In this document: positions 17,358 through 26,700 of the stretch, one piece after another
How the letters are laid out: the number at the start of each line of letters is the position of its first letter
Numbering within the stretch: the stretch's first letter is position 1
From: Gemmata sp051859125
GTDB taxonomy: Bacteria > Planctomycetota > Planctomycetia > Gemmatales > Gemmataceae
Reading direction: 5' to 3'
NCBI RefSeq assembly: GCF_051859125.1
Contig: NZ_JBHYGG010000291.1
Location: forward strand, 24,903 to 88,902
Length of the DNA: 64,000 nucleotides
Made by a program: the position numbers and the translations under genes
Notes under the pieces: model-generated
What the model was told of the DNA's origin: nothing
What the model saw: the letters and a program-made list of their open reading frames with translations, nothing else
Databases searched by the model: none

Positions 17358-18273
17358 ACTCGCCCTTGCCCTTCTTGTCGAGGTTCTTGTTCAGGTCGGC
17401 CGGGTCGAACTTCACCGGCGCGCCGGCCTCGGGGACTTCGACCTTCGCGGTCCACAGGATCGCGTTGACCACGACGCGGCGGAAGTTCTCGTCGGCCCAG
17501 TTGCGGTGGAAGTGCCCGCCGGTGAACCCGAACCCGCGGCCCTTCGCCTCGTCGGGCCGCTCGTAGGCCCACGCCATCGTCTCGATCTCGCCCTTGCGGC
17601 CCTTGGTGTACTCGGTGTTCCGGGTGTTGTCCGGCGGCAGCGCTTGCAGGATCGGCGTCAGCCCCTTGGTGTCGTCCGGGAACCGCATCCCGTAGTACCA
17701 CTCGTCGCGGATCGTGAACGGCTTCACCCCGCGGGTGATCGGGTGCTTCGGTAGCGCCCGGACCTCGGCGTCCCAGTGCGGGTTGATCGAGTAGTTCGGC
17801 TCGTAGTACCCGCCCATCCACCCGAGGACGGTCTTGCCGTGCTGCGGGAGGTAGTCCACCGCGTAGTGCAGGTTCACCCACCCGCACCCGCGGTCGATCT
17901 GCTTCTGGATCAGCTTCATCCGGTCGCCCTGCACGACCGGGTGCCCGCCGCGGCCGTCCATGTACATCAGGATGCAGTCGGCGCTGTCGAACAGCTTCTC
18001 GTTCTTGGGCCACCCATCGCGGGCCATGATCGGGAACACGCCGTCGGTCTGCTTCAGGAGGTTGCAAAGGATGGCGCAGCCGGCGAAGAACTCGTGGTCG
18101 CCGGGGCCGTGGCTCTGCCGGCCGGCAATGACGAGAATGCGCTTGCCCTTGAAGTCGGCCGGCGGCTCGACTTCGAGCGCGACCTTCGACTGGTCGTAGG
18201 GGTCGACCTTCTCGTCGGCCTTTGCCGCGTGGAGGGGGGCGAGCAGGAGCAGGGCGGAGAGGATTCGCGTCAT
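17323..18273 (-). CDS. secreted ThuA-like domain protein
   Basis: A 316-residue protein with a signal peptide (MTRILSALLLLAPLHAAKA). It then shows the ThuA/glutamine-amidotransferase-like fold: KRILVIAGRQSHGPGDHEFFAGC (about 45-67), LMYMDGRGGHPV, and GFGFTGGHFHRNWADENFRRVVVNAILW near the C-terminus. The last of these is typical of ThuA-like proteins common in planctomycetes. These proteins are thought to act in sugar-related metabolism, but no precise reaction is known. The gene is convergent with the cyclase gene and their 3' ends overlap by 35 bases. It probably does not belong to the same pathway. Start codon ATG at 18273 gives a complete signal peptide. Confidence 0.85.
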   Translation of the reverse strand: MTRILSALLLLAPLHAAKADEKVDPYDQSKVALEVEPPADFKGKRILVIAGRQSHGPGDHEFFAGCAILCNLLKQTDGVFPIMARDGWPKNEKLFDSADCILMYMDGRGGHPVVQGDRMKLIQKQIDRGCGWVNLHYAVDYLPQHGKTVLGWMGGYYEPNYSINPHWDAEVRALPKHPITRGVKPFTIRDEWYYGMRFPDDTKGLTPILQALPPDNTRNTEYTKGRKGEIETMAWAYERPDEAKGRGFGFTGGHFHRNWADENFRRVVVNAILWTAKVEVPEAGAPVKFDPADLNKNLDKKGKGEFKPILPPEPKK

Positions 18274-18480
18274 GGTGTGAAAGACTCCGGGCGGGACGGG
18301 GTATCGGCGGGTGGTGATCGTTCTGTATCAGGTAACCACGGGGGCGACCGCCCCGCAAGCGCCGTTTTCATTTGAATCCGCCGCGGGTTCTGGCACACTG
18401 GTACGGACCCCGCCACCCTGCCGGCACGTGCGCCGGCTCGTATCCTTGCCCTGCCCATTCCCCGCTGCCAGGGACTCGCC

Positions 18481-20277
18481 GTGACCGTCGCCGAAGCCGA
18501 ACTCGAAGTCGCGACCGAGGCCGCGCCCAGCAAGCCGCCGAAGCTCAGCACCGCCGCGTTCAAGGCGGTGCCCGAGACTCGCGAGCTGCGGGACAAGGTG
18601 CGCGCCGCCGTCGCGGCGTTCTGCAAGACCGTCGACAAGTCGAAGCCGCTCAACAAGGACTCGACGAAGGAGATGGCCGAGGGCATCCTGTCGTCGCTCG
18701 GCCTGGGCGGGACGTACCTCGGCTTCACGATGGTGATGCTCACGAACGAGTTCTGGCGCGAGCAGGTCGCCGCGGTCCCGTTCCACCGCCGGCTCATGCT
18801 CCTCCCGCACTGCCTCAAGAACGCCGAGGGGTGCCCGGCCGAGTACGACGAACTCGGCCTCGACTGCAAGAAGTGCGGGGCGTGCGAGGTCGGCGACTTC
18901 CGCACGAAGGCCGAGCAGCTCGGGTACAAGGTGCTCGTGAGCGAGGGCACCCCGATCGTCCTGAAGATCATCGTGTCGGGCCACATCGACGCCATCGTCG
19001 GCGTCGCGTGCCTTAACGTGCTGGAGAAGGCGTTCGACAAGGTGCTGCTCGCCGGCATCCCGTGCGTCGCCACCCCGCTGCTGTCGAGCAACTGCAAGAA
19101 CACGTCGGTGGACAACGACTGGGTGTTTGAGTCGATCGACCTGCACACCCCGCCCGCCGGGCAGAAGACGAAGACGTACGTGCACCTGATGCGGGCCGCG
19201 AACGCGATGTTCGAGGAGCCCGAGTTGACAAGGTTGGTCCCTCGCGCCCGGGCCGCGTCACCCGAGGCCGACCCGCTCCGCACGCACGAGTCGATCGCTT
19301 ACGACTTCCTCGCCCGCGGGGGCAAGCGGTCGCGGCCGTTCATCACCCTCGCCGCCTACGACGCCCTCCGCGGCGCGCCGGCCACGCTCTCCGACTCGGG
19401 CTGGGAATTGACCGACCCGGTGAAGCGGGCGGCGCTGGCCATCGAGACGTTCCACAAGGCGAGCCTCGTTCACGACGACATCGAGGACGACGACTCGTTC
19501 CGGTACGGCGCGGAGACGCTGCACCGCGTCCACGGCGTCGGCACCGCGATCAACGTCGGCGACTACCTCATCGGCCTCGGCTACCGGCTCGTGTCCCGTG
19601 ACCGCAAGGAACTCGGGGCCGAGGTCGCGGCCGACGTGCTCGACAAACTCGCCGACGCCCACATGAAACTCTCGGAGGGGCAGGGTGCGGAACTGCTGTG
19701 GCGCGACGCGAAGAACAAGGCGCTCACGACGCTCGACGCGCTGAAGATCTACGCGCTCAAGACGAGCCCGGCGTTCGAGGCGGCGCTGTACACCGGCGTG
19801 CGGCTCGCGGGGCCGGTCGACAAGTACGAGAAGATGATCGCCGACTTCAGCCGCAACGTCGGCGTCGCATTCCAGATCCTCAACGACATCAAGGACTGGA
19901 CCGGCGACTCCGACAACAAACTGGTCTCCGGGCAGGACGTGTGCGCCGCCCGCCCGACACTGCTGCTCGCACTCGCGCTCGAAGGCTCGTCGCCGGCGCA
20001 GCGCGAGGAACTGCTGCACCTCATCGGCACCGCCCGCACCGACGGCACCGGAGCCGAAGAACTCGTCGCCCGCGTGCGGCACCTGTACTTCGCCGCCAAG
20101 GTGTTCGAGAGGGCCGACAAGCTCGTGGACAAGTTCCGCGCGAAGGCCGAGAGCCTCGCCGACGAGGTCGAGCCGACCGAGTTCCGCGAGTTCCTCTACT
20201 ACCTCGTGGACACCGTTCTGGAGAAGGGCGAACTCCCCCGGCAGGGCGTCACGCAGTTCGTGCAACTCGGGCGGTGA
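18481..20277 (+). CDS. fusion of a DUF116-like domain with a polyprenyl diphosphate synthase
   Basis: A 598-residue two-domain protein. Residues 60-250 resemble DUF116: LLPHCLKNAEGCP, then CKKCGAC (C129, C132, C135), then CLNV, IPCVATPLLSSNC. That gives eight cysteines able to bind a cluster or metal. Residues 265-598 are an isoprenyl diphosphate synthase with GGKRSRP (280-286), the first Asp-rich motif HDDIEDDD (331-338) and a second motif NDIKDWTGD (469-477), in which the usual first Asp is Asn. The enzyme would extend isoprenoid diphosphates, and the N-terminal domain may add a redox function. GTG 18481 is the start used. The gene lies divergent from the ThuA-like gene and upstream of a chorismate-lyase-like gene. 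Confidence 0.85.
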   Translation: MTVAEAELEVATEAAPSKPPKLSTAAFKAVPETRELRDKVRAAVAAFCKTVDKSKPLNKDSTKEMAEGILSSLGLGGTYLGFTMVMLTNEFWREQVAAVPFHRRLMLLPHCLKNAEGCPAEYDELGLDCKKCGACEVGDFRTKAEQLGYKVLVSEGTPIVLKIIVSGHIDAIVGVACLNVLEKAFDKVLLAGIPCVATPLLSSNCKNTSVDNDWVFESIDLHTPPAGQKTKTYVHLMRAANAMFEEPELTRLVPRARAASPEADPLRTHESIAYDFLARGGKRSRPFITLAAYDALRGAPATLSDSGWELTDPVKRAALAIETFHKASLVHDDIEDDDSFRYGAETLHRVHGVGTAINVGDYLIGLGYRLVSRDRKELGAEVAADVLDKLADAHMKLSEGQGAELLWRDAKNKALTTLDALKIYALKTSPAFEAALYTGVRLAGPVDKYEKMIADFSRNVGVAFQILNDIKDWTGDSDNKLVSGQDVCAARPTLLLALALEGSSPAQREELLHLIGTARTDGTGAEELVARVRHLYFAAKVFERADKLVDKFRAKAESLADEVEPTEFREFLYYLVDTVLEKGELPRQGVTQFVQLGR

Positions 20278-20363
20278 CGCGGGCCGGGGCTGTAATGCCG
20301 GTCCGCGGCCGCGGTATCCCTCGCATACCTCTCACCCGGGTTCCTGCCCCCAGGGGTCGCGAG

Positions 20364-20903
20364 ATGCTGACCACCGCCCCCACGGTCGATCACCTCTACC
20401 ACTCGTTCCCAGACTCGCCCGACCGGCCCGACGCGGTCGAGGTCCCCGCCGGGGACGTGCCGCAACCCTACCACAAGCTCCTCGTCCACACGCACCACAT
20501 GACCGTCACGGTCGAGGAGTTCTACCGCTCCCCGGTGGACGTGCGGGTGCTCGACGCGCGCCGGACCGGCAACGAGTACGCCCGCAAGATCCTGCTCACG
20601 ACCCGGGACACGGGTGCCGTGGTTCAGTTCGGGTTGGTGCGCATCAACCTCGGCGTCTGCCCGTCGGCGGTTCGCGAGGCGATTGTCGAGGGGAAGACTC
20701 CACTCGGCCGCGTCCTCATCCAGCACGACATGCTGCGGCGGATCGAGCCGGTCGGGTTCCTTCGCGTGACCCTGAGCGAAGAAATGGCCGGCTGGTTCGG
20801 CGTCGAACCCGGCGCGCTCACGTACGGCCGCCTCGGCGTCATCTACACGGGCGACCGCCCCGCTGTCGAAGTGCTCGAGGTCCTCACCCCGATCCCGTCC
20901 TGA
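20364..20903 (+). CDS. chorismate-lyase-like (DUF98/UbiC-type) protein
   Basis: A 179-residue protein. The pattern HKLLVHTHHMTVTVEEFY, an Arg-rich YARKILL strand, QFGLVRINLGVCP and PLGRVLIQHDMLRR follows the layout of the chorismate lyase-like superfamily (DUF98/UbiC). These enzymes split chorismate into pyruvate and 4-hydroxybenzoate. No signal peptide is seen. The gene follows the polyprenyl synthase fusion after 86 bases on the same strand. Polyprenyl diphosphate and 4-hydroxybenzoate are the two precursors of ubiquinone-type compounds, so the pairing is meaningful if the assignment holds. The family call rests on motif shape only; a different ligand-binding member is possible. Confidence 0.6.
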   Translation: MLTTAPTVDHLYHSFPDSPDRPDAVEVPAGDVPQPYHKLLVHTHHMTVTVEEFYRSPVDVRVLDARRTGNEYARKILLTTRDTGAVVQFGLVRINLGVCPSAVREAIVEGKTPLGRVLIQHDMLRRIEPVGFLRVTLSEEMAGWFGVEPGALTYGRLGVIYTGDRPAVEVLEVLTPIPS

Positions 20904-20978
20904 ACTGTCGCATCACTTCCAGGAAACGCCTCGTCCCACCGCGGAGTGGTGCGACGAGGGATCCTATGGGTCCGAGCC

Positions 20979-21022
20979 CGAGCGGCGAGCGAAGGTGCGC
21001 GTGATCCTTCGCTCGCCGCTCG
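20979..21022. terminator. 17-bp hairpin between convergent genes
   Basis: The arms 20979-20995 and 21006-21022 are exact inverse copies (CGAGCGGCGAGCGAAGG) with a 10-base loop. The hairpin lies in the 131-bp gap between the chorismate-lyase-like gene and lgt, which converge here. Confidence 0.7.
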
Positions 21023-21034
21023 AGTTCGACCCGC

Positions 21035-22399
21035 TCACGCCGGTTTCTCTCCGGCCGGGGCGGGAGCGGGTTGCGGAGCGGTCGCGGACCAGCGCGACGG
21101 CATGACCCGCCACAGGTACGCCTCGATGGCGAGCGCCGAGCCGAGCACGATGACGCTCCCCCACTGCGACAGTGTCAGCCCGCCGTTGTACGACGGCTCG
21201 ATCCGCAGCGACTCGTTGATGAACCGGTGGATCGCGTACCCGATCATCACCACCACCATCAACTGCCCGTCGTGCCGGCGGTACGGGTAGTACGCGAGCA
21301 GCACCAGGATCAGCAGGACCATGCTGACCGTCTCGTAGAGCTGCGTGGGGTACAGGCCGACGGTTTCGGGCGCGAACGCCGGGAGGTCGATCACCTGCCC
21401 GCCGCGCTCGACGCCGAGAGTGAGGTGCGCCTTGCCGCGGGGCCAGTCGCGGGCCAGTTCGTCGAGCCGGTCGGTGGTCATGAGGGGTACGTCGCCGGGG
21501 ATCTTCTCGGCCTCCATCCGCCCCTTGAGGTACGCAGGTAGGGTGTCGAACGCGGCCCGAACGCGGCCGCCCGGCTCGCGCGTCACGGCCGCACCGGCGG
21601 CATCAAGAGCGTCCGCGACCGGCTTCACCTTCTCCTCCGGACCCGCGAACTCGACGATAACCGCGTTCGGCTTGCCGTTCACCGTCACGATTCGGTCGCC
21701 GGCCTGGAGGCCGGCCTTCTCGGCGGGGGAGCCGACCTCAACGACCGTGACCACCGCCCGCGGGTCCTCGAACAGCATCCCGCGCTCGCGGGGCTTGGTC
21801 GCGAACCCGGTCGAGGTCTGGAGGAACCTCTCGGCCACGAGCTGGCCGCGGGCGTGTGCCGGGAGCAGCGGGAAGTGCGCCGGGCCGAGCGGCACCGGGC
21901 ACGCCTCGACGTTCGCCGCCTGGCCCCAGCAGCACCCGTTCAAGTAGCACCCGATGCGGCCGATCGCGAGGCCCATCGCCAAGAGGGGGGCGACCGCGTC
22001 GGCGAGCTGCCACCCGGACACGTTCAGCCGCCGCATCACGAACCAGTAGAAGAGCCCGTACCCCACGACCCCGCCGAGTGCGGAGCCGTAGAAAACGATC
22101 CCGCCCTCCCAGATCTTGAAGAACGCACCGGCGAGCCCGAGCAGCGACTGGTCCGGGAACTGGTTCGCGTACTGGGTCATGTACAGGATGCGCGCGCCGA
22201 CGATCCCGGAGATGAACACCCAGATCGTGAAGTCCTGGAACCGCGACCCCTCCAGGCCGATCTTCTTGGCGCGGGCGGTCCCCCACCACGTCACCATGAT
22301 GAACGTGACGAACAGCATCGCACCGAACCCGTACAGCGGGATGCCGTCCGGCGGGAACTGCTCTTTGAGCACGGGGATCGTGAAGAGGATTTGTCGCAT
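21035..22399 (-). CDS. lgt: prolipoprotein diacylglyceryl transferase with a PDZ-like insertion
   Basis: A 454-residue polytopic membrane protein that would attach diacylglycerol to the lipobox Cys of prolipoproteins. Lgt features seen are WEGGIVFYGSALGG (about 97-110), GRIGCYLNGCCWG (147-159, conserved Arg148), YPTQLYE (350-356) and ESLRIEPSYNG (Arg399). The His of the HGG motif found in E. coli is replaced by Tyr104. Between the signature and the QLYE motif lies an insertion of about 180 residues that includes a PDZ-like segment (VTVVEVGSPAEKAGLQAGDRI, 217-237). Bacterial Lgt is usually under 300 residues. The insertion should lie in the exported loop, where it could bind substrate tails or partners. 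Start ATG 22399. Confidence 0.88.
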   Translation of the reverse strand: MRQILFTIPVLKEQFPPDGIPLYGFGAMLFVTFIMVTWWGTARAKKIGLEGSRFQDFTIWVFISGIVGARILYMTQYANQFPDQSLLGLAGAFFKIWEGGIVFYGSALGGVVGYGLFYWFVMRRLNVSGWQLADAVAPLLAMGLAIGRIGCYLNGCCWGQAANVEACPVPLGPAHFPLLPAHARGQLVAERFLQTSTGFATKPRERGMLFEDPRAVVTVVEVGSPAEKAGLQAGDRIVTVNGKPNAVIVEFAGPEEKVKPVADALDAAGAAVTREPGGRVRAAFDTLPAYLKGRMEAEKIPGDVPLMTTDRLDELARDWPRGKAHLTLGVERGGQVIDLPAFAPETVGLYPTQLYETVSMVLLILVLLAYYPYRRHDGQLMVVVMIGYAIHRFINESLRIEPSYNGGLTLSQWGSVIVLGSALAIEAYLWRVMPSRWSATAPQPAPAPAGEKPA

Positions 22400-22459
22400 G
22401 GGAAGAGCGATGTAAAGGGGAAGTCGTAAAGACGCTGTGTTGAGGTCCGACGCCTCACG

Positions 22460-22534
22460 CGGGCCGCCACGGAGGGCGGCCCCTACCAGAAGGAAGGCGG
22501 TTGGTTCGTAGGGGCCGCCCTCCGTGGCGGCCCG
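22460..22534. repeat. 75-bp palindromic intergenic repeat, copy 1
   Basis: Perfect 27-bp arms (22460-22486 and 22508-22534) start CGGGCCGCCACGGAGGGCGG, with a 21-base loop. Two further copies lie at 26806 and 29520. It stands between lgt and moxR, both leftward, so it could act as a strong hairpin between the transcripts. Confidence 0.9.
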
Positions 22535-22587
22535 CCAGCCGCCTCGTGCGCATCCCCAGAGTGCGTGTTACATTTGTCATTCCGTCG

Positions 22588-23562
22588 TCACGGTACGGGG
22601 AGCTTGTCGAGCACCTGGCGGACCACCTGCTCGGGGCGGAGGTCTTCGGCTTCGGCCTCGAATGAGATCACGAGCCGGTGCCGCAGGACGTCGGTGGCGG
22701 TCGCCTTCACGTCCTCGGGCGTCGCGTACGCCCGACCGGCGAGGAACGCGTGGGCCTTCGCGGCCCGGTGGAGCGCGATCACCGCCCGGGTGCTCGCGCC
22801 GAGCTGGATCAGCCCGCCCATGTCGAGCCCGTACTCGGCCGGCGTGCGGGTCGCGCGGACCACGTCCACGACGTACCCCTTCACCTTCGGGTCGACGTAT
22901 ACCGCGTCGGTCGCGGAACGCAACTCCTCCAGGTCGGCGGGGGTCAGCACCGGCGCGATGTCGGTCGAGGCCGTGAGCCCGCCCATGCGGTCGAGCACGG
23001 CCAGTTCGTCGGCCCGCGACGGGTAATCGATGACGAGCTTCAGCATGAAGCGGTCCACCTGCGCTTCCGGGAGCGGGTAGGTGCCCTCCTGCTCGACCGG
23101 GTTCTGCGTCGCCAGCACGAAGAACGGCCGCGGGAGCTTCAGCGTGTTCTCGCCGATGGTCACCTGCCGCTCGGCCATCGCTTCGAGGAGCGCCGACTGT
23201 ACCTTCGCCGGGGCGCGGTTGATCTCGTCGGCCAGGACCACGTTCGCGAACACCGGCCCCTGCTTGACCGTGAACTCGCCGGACCGCGGGTTGTAGATCT
23301 GCGTGCCGATGACGTCCGCGGGCAGCAGGTCCGGGGTGAACTGCACGCGCTGGAACTTGAGTTCGAGGGCGCGCGCCACGGTCCGCACGGCGAGCGTCTT
23401 CGCGAGCCCCGGGACGCCTTCGAGCAGGACGTGCCCGTCGGTGAGGAGGCCGATCAGCAGGCCGTCGATGAGGTGCCGCTGGCCGATGAGTACGCTCTCG
23501 ACGGCCGCGTAGAACGGGTCGAGCTTCGGCCGCAGCTTCTCGACGATCGCCCGATCGGTCAT
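22588..23562 (-). CDS. MoxR-family AAA+ ATPase
   Basis: A 324-residue MoxR ATPase. Walker A is GVPGLAKT (about 49-56), Walker B is VVLADEINRAP (about 104-114) and sensor 1 is FFVLATQNP. The C-terminal lid domain follows. Members act as chaperones, often with VWA- or DUF58-containing partners that they help mature. Neither partner is adjacent here. Start ATG 23562 gives MTDRAIVEKLRPKL; longer in-frame starts run into non-conserved Pro/Arg sequence. It is divergent from the S9 peptidase gene. Confidence 0.9.
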   Translation of the reverse strand: MTDRAIVEKLRPKLDPFYAAVESVLIGQRHLIDGLLIGLLTDGHVLLEGVPGLAKTLAVRTVARALELKFQRVQFTPDLLPADVIGTQIYNPRSGEFTVKQGPVFANVVLADEINRAPAKVQSALLEAMAERQVTIGENTLKLPRPFFVLATQNPVEQEGTYPLPEAQVDRFMLKLVIDYPSRADELAVLDRMGGLTASTDIAPVLTPADLEELRSATDAVYVDPKVKGYVVDVVRATRTPAEYGLDMGGLIQLGASTRAVIALHRAAKAHAFLAGRAYATPEDVKATATDVLRHRLVISFEAEAEDLRPEQVVRQVLDKLPVP

Positions 23563-23735
23563 GGGTGCTCTGGCTCGCGCGGGACGTTTCGGGACACCCA
23601 CATGATACGGACCCGGCCGCCGCGGGTCTGTGTCCGCGGGGCCGCGTAACACGGCGGGGAAATCGGTGGCAGACACCGGGGGCGGCCGGGTAAACCTTAA
23701 CGGAACGACCGCCGCCCCCACACCGAGGCCTCACC

Positions 23736-26700
23736 GTGACACGCGCTGCCCGCGTCATCGCCGGATCGCTGCTGAACCTGCTGCTGACAAGTCTCGCCTC
23801 CCCGGCCGCCGACGCGCCCGCCAAGAAGGTTCTCACCTTCGCCGACGAGGCCGCGTTTCGCACTTCGTCGGTGCCGGTGATGTCGCCCGACGGAACGCAC
23901 ATCGCCTACGCGGTGTGGCCCGTCGAGGGCGACGGTGAGTCGATCGTGAGGCACATTCCCGGCGGGAAGGAGTACCGGTTCCCGCGCGGCCCCGGCGGCG
24001 CGGCGGTCGATCCGAAGTTCACCTCCGACGGCAAACACGCGCTGCTCCCGCTCACACCCACGAAGGCCGCAACCGAGAAGGCCAAGGCTTCGAAGGTGAA
24101 GCCCGAAGACCTGCCGCAGCCGGCGCTCGCGGTCGTTGACCTCGCGACCGGGACCGTCACCGACCGGTTCCCGCAGGCCGGAGCGTTTGCGGTCGGCGGG
24201 GAAGGGGCCGGGTTCGTGGTGTACCGTAAGCCCGCGAAGCCCGATTCGAGCAAGGACGATGGAAAGACCTCGCTGCCGAACCCGCTGCCGCCGACGCCGA
24301 AGGGGAAGCTACCCGCTCCGCCCACTTCAACAACGCCGACGTTCGGGAGCGACCTCCACATCCGCGACCTCGCAACGAAGACCGAGCGCACGGTTCCCGA
24401 TGTGTCCGAGTTCAGCCTGACCCGCGACGGGAAGGCGCTCGTCTACGCGGTCAATTCCAAGAAGGACGAAGGGAACGGTGTGTTCGTTCTCGATCCGGTG
24501 GCGAAATACGGGGCCGAACCGATCAAGCTCGCACCCGGCCGGTACTCGGGGCTGACCTGGGACGAGAAGCAGACGAGGCTCGCGTTCCTGTTCGACGACA
24601 GCGGCGTCGCGAACCCGCGGCTCGCGCCCCCGCCGCGGCCGATCGGGCCGAACGCCGGCACCGTCGGCCCGCCGCTGCTCCCGAAGGCGCGCTACCGTGC
24701 GTTCGTGTGGGACCGAACCGCGAAGCCGGCCAGGTCCGCGGCCCGCGACCTGCCTCTCGGTGCGGCCGGCGGGTTCGCGGCCCTCGTGCCGGCGGTCCTC
24801 GCGGCGCACCCCGCGACCATCGTTCCCGCCGAGGAGGTCCTCGGGCCGGACGCGCCGGGGCTGCGGGCCGGCTGGTCGCTCGCGGGCGGCACGCTGGCGT
24901 TCTCGACCGACGCGAGCAAGCTGTTCGTGCAGACCGCCCCGAAGCGCGACCCGCTCCCGCCCGCCGGCCCGCCGAAGCCCGACGACTTCCAGCTCGACCT
25001 CTGGCACTGGAGGGACGAGCGGCTCCAGCCGATGCAGAAGCTCCAGGCGGCCGCGGACCAGGCGCGGACGTACCTCGCGGTCGTGAACCTCGAGGGGAAG
25101 GTGTTCCGACAGCTCTCGGACGAGGACGTCACCGTCGGCCGCCCGCAACGCGACGGCGACTGGGCGCTCGGCTCGGACAACCGCGCCTACCGCAAGCTCA
25201 CGGGCTACGGGCTGCCACTGGCCGACTACACCGCGGTGAACGTGAAGACCGGCGAGAGCAAGCCGCTGCTGAAGGCGTTCGGTGGGTACGGCACGCCGGC
25301 ACCGAGCCTGTCGCCGGCCGGCACGCACGCCGCCGCGTTCGACGGCAACGACTGGATCGCCGTGGCGGTCGCCGACGGCAAGCGCGTGAACCTCACGGGG
25401 AAGCTGAAGGCGAGCTTCACCGACGTGGACGACGACCACCCCGGCGCACCGCCGCCGGCCGGGCCGGCGCAGTGGACGAGCGACGGCAAGTTCCTCCTCG
25501 TGAGCGACGGCTACGACCTGTGGAAGCTCGCCGCCGACGGGTCCGCGGCCGAGAACCTCACGCAGATCGGCCGCGGGCAGCACCTTCGCTTCAGCGTCGT
25601 CCAGGTGAAGGTGCAGGACGCGACCGAGGAGCCGCGGGGCGTCGATCTGTCGAAGCCCGTGCTGTTGCGAGCCGAGAACCGCGACACCCGCGACACCGGG
25701 TTCTACCGCCTCGAACCTGGGGCCGCGCCGAAGTTGCTGGTGATGGGCGCGCGACAGTTCGGCGTGCCGGTCCGGGCGAAGCACGGGGACACGCTCCTCC
25801 TCACGGCGCAGACGTTCACCGCGTACCCCGATTACTACGCCACCACGCCGGGGTTCGCCGAGATGAAGCGGGTGACCGACGTGAACCCGAAGGTGAAGGA
25901 CTTCAACTGGGGCACGGCCGAACTCGTGCGGTACACGAGCACCGACGGCGCGAAGCTCACCGGCGTCCTCATCAAGCCGGAGAACTTCGACCCGACGAAG
26001 AAGTACCCGATGGTCGTGTACATCTACGACCGGCTCTCGGACTCGCTGCACCAGTTCCGGTCGCCGGTCGCGGCCCGCGGGCAAGTCATCAACCCGACGT
26101 TCTACGCGAGCAACGGCTACCTCGTGCTGATGCCCGACATCGCGTACAAGGTCGGCGCGCCCGGCCAGAGCGCGCTCAAGTGCGTCCTGCCGGCGGTGCA
26201 GGCCGTCGCGGACAAGGGGTTCGTCGACGAGAGGGCCATCGGCATCGACGGCCAGTCGTGGGGCGGCTACCAGATCGCATACATGGTGACGCAGACCGAC
26301 CGGTTCCGGGCCGCGTGCGCCGGTGCGCCGGTGTCGAACATGGTGAGCGCCTACGACGGCATCCGCTGGGGCTCGGGCCTGACCCGGCAGCACCAGTACG
26401 AGCACACGCAGAGCCGCATCGGCGCGACCCTGTGGGAGGCCCCGATGCGGTTCATCGAGAACAGCCCGGTGTTCATGGCCGACCGCGTCAAGACGCCGCT
26501 GCTCATGATCCACAACGACCAGGACGACGCGGTCCCGTGGTACCAGGGGATCGAATACTACCTCGCGCTGCGGCGTCTCGGGAAGGAGTGCTACCTGCTG
26601 AACTACAACGGCGAGCCGCACAACCTCGTGAAGCGCGCCGCGGCCCGCGACTTCGCCGCCCGGATGTTCCAGTTCTTCGAGCACCACCTGAAGGGCAAGC

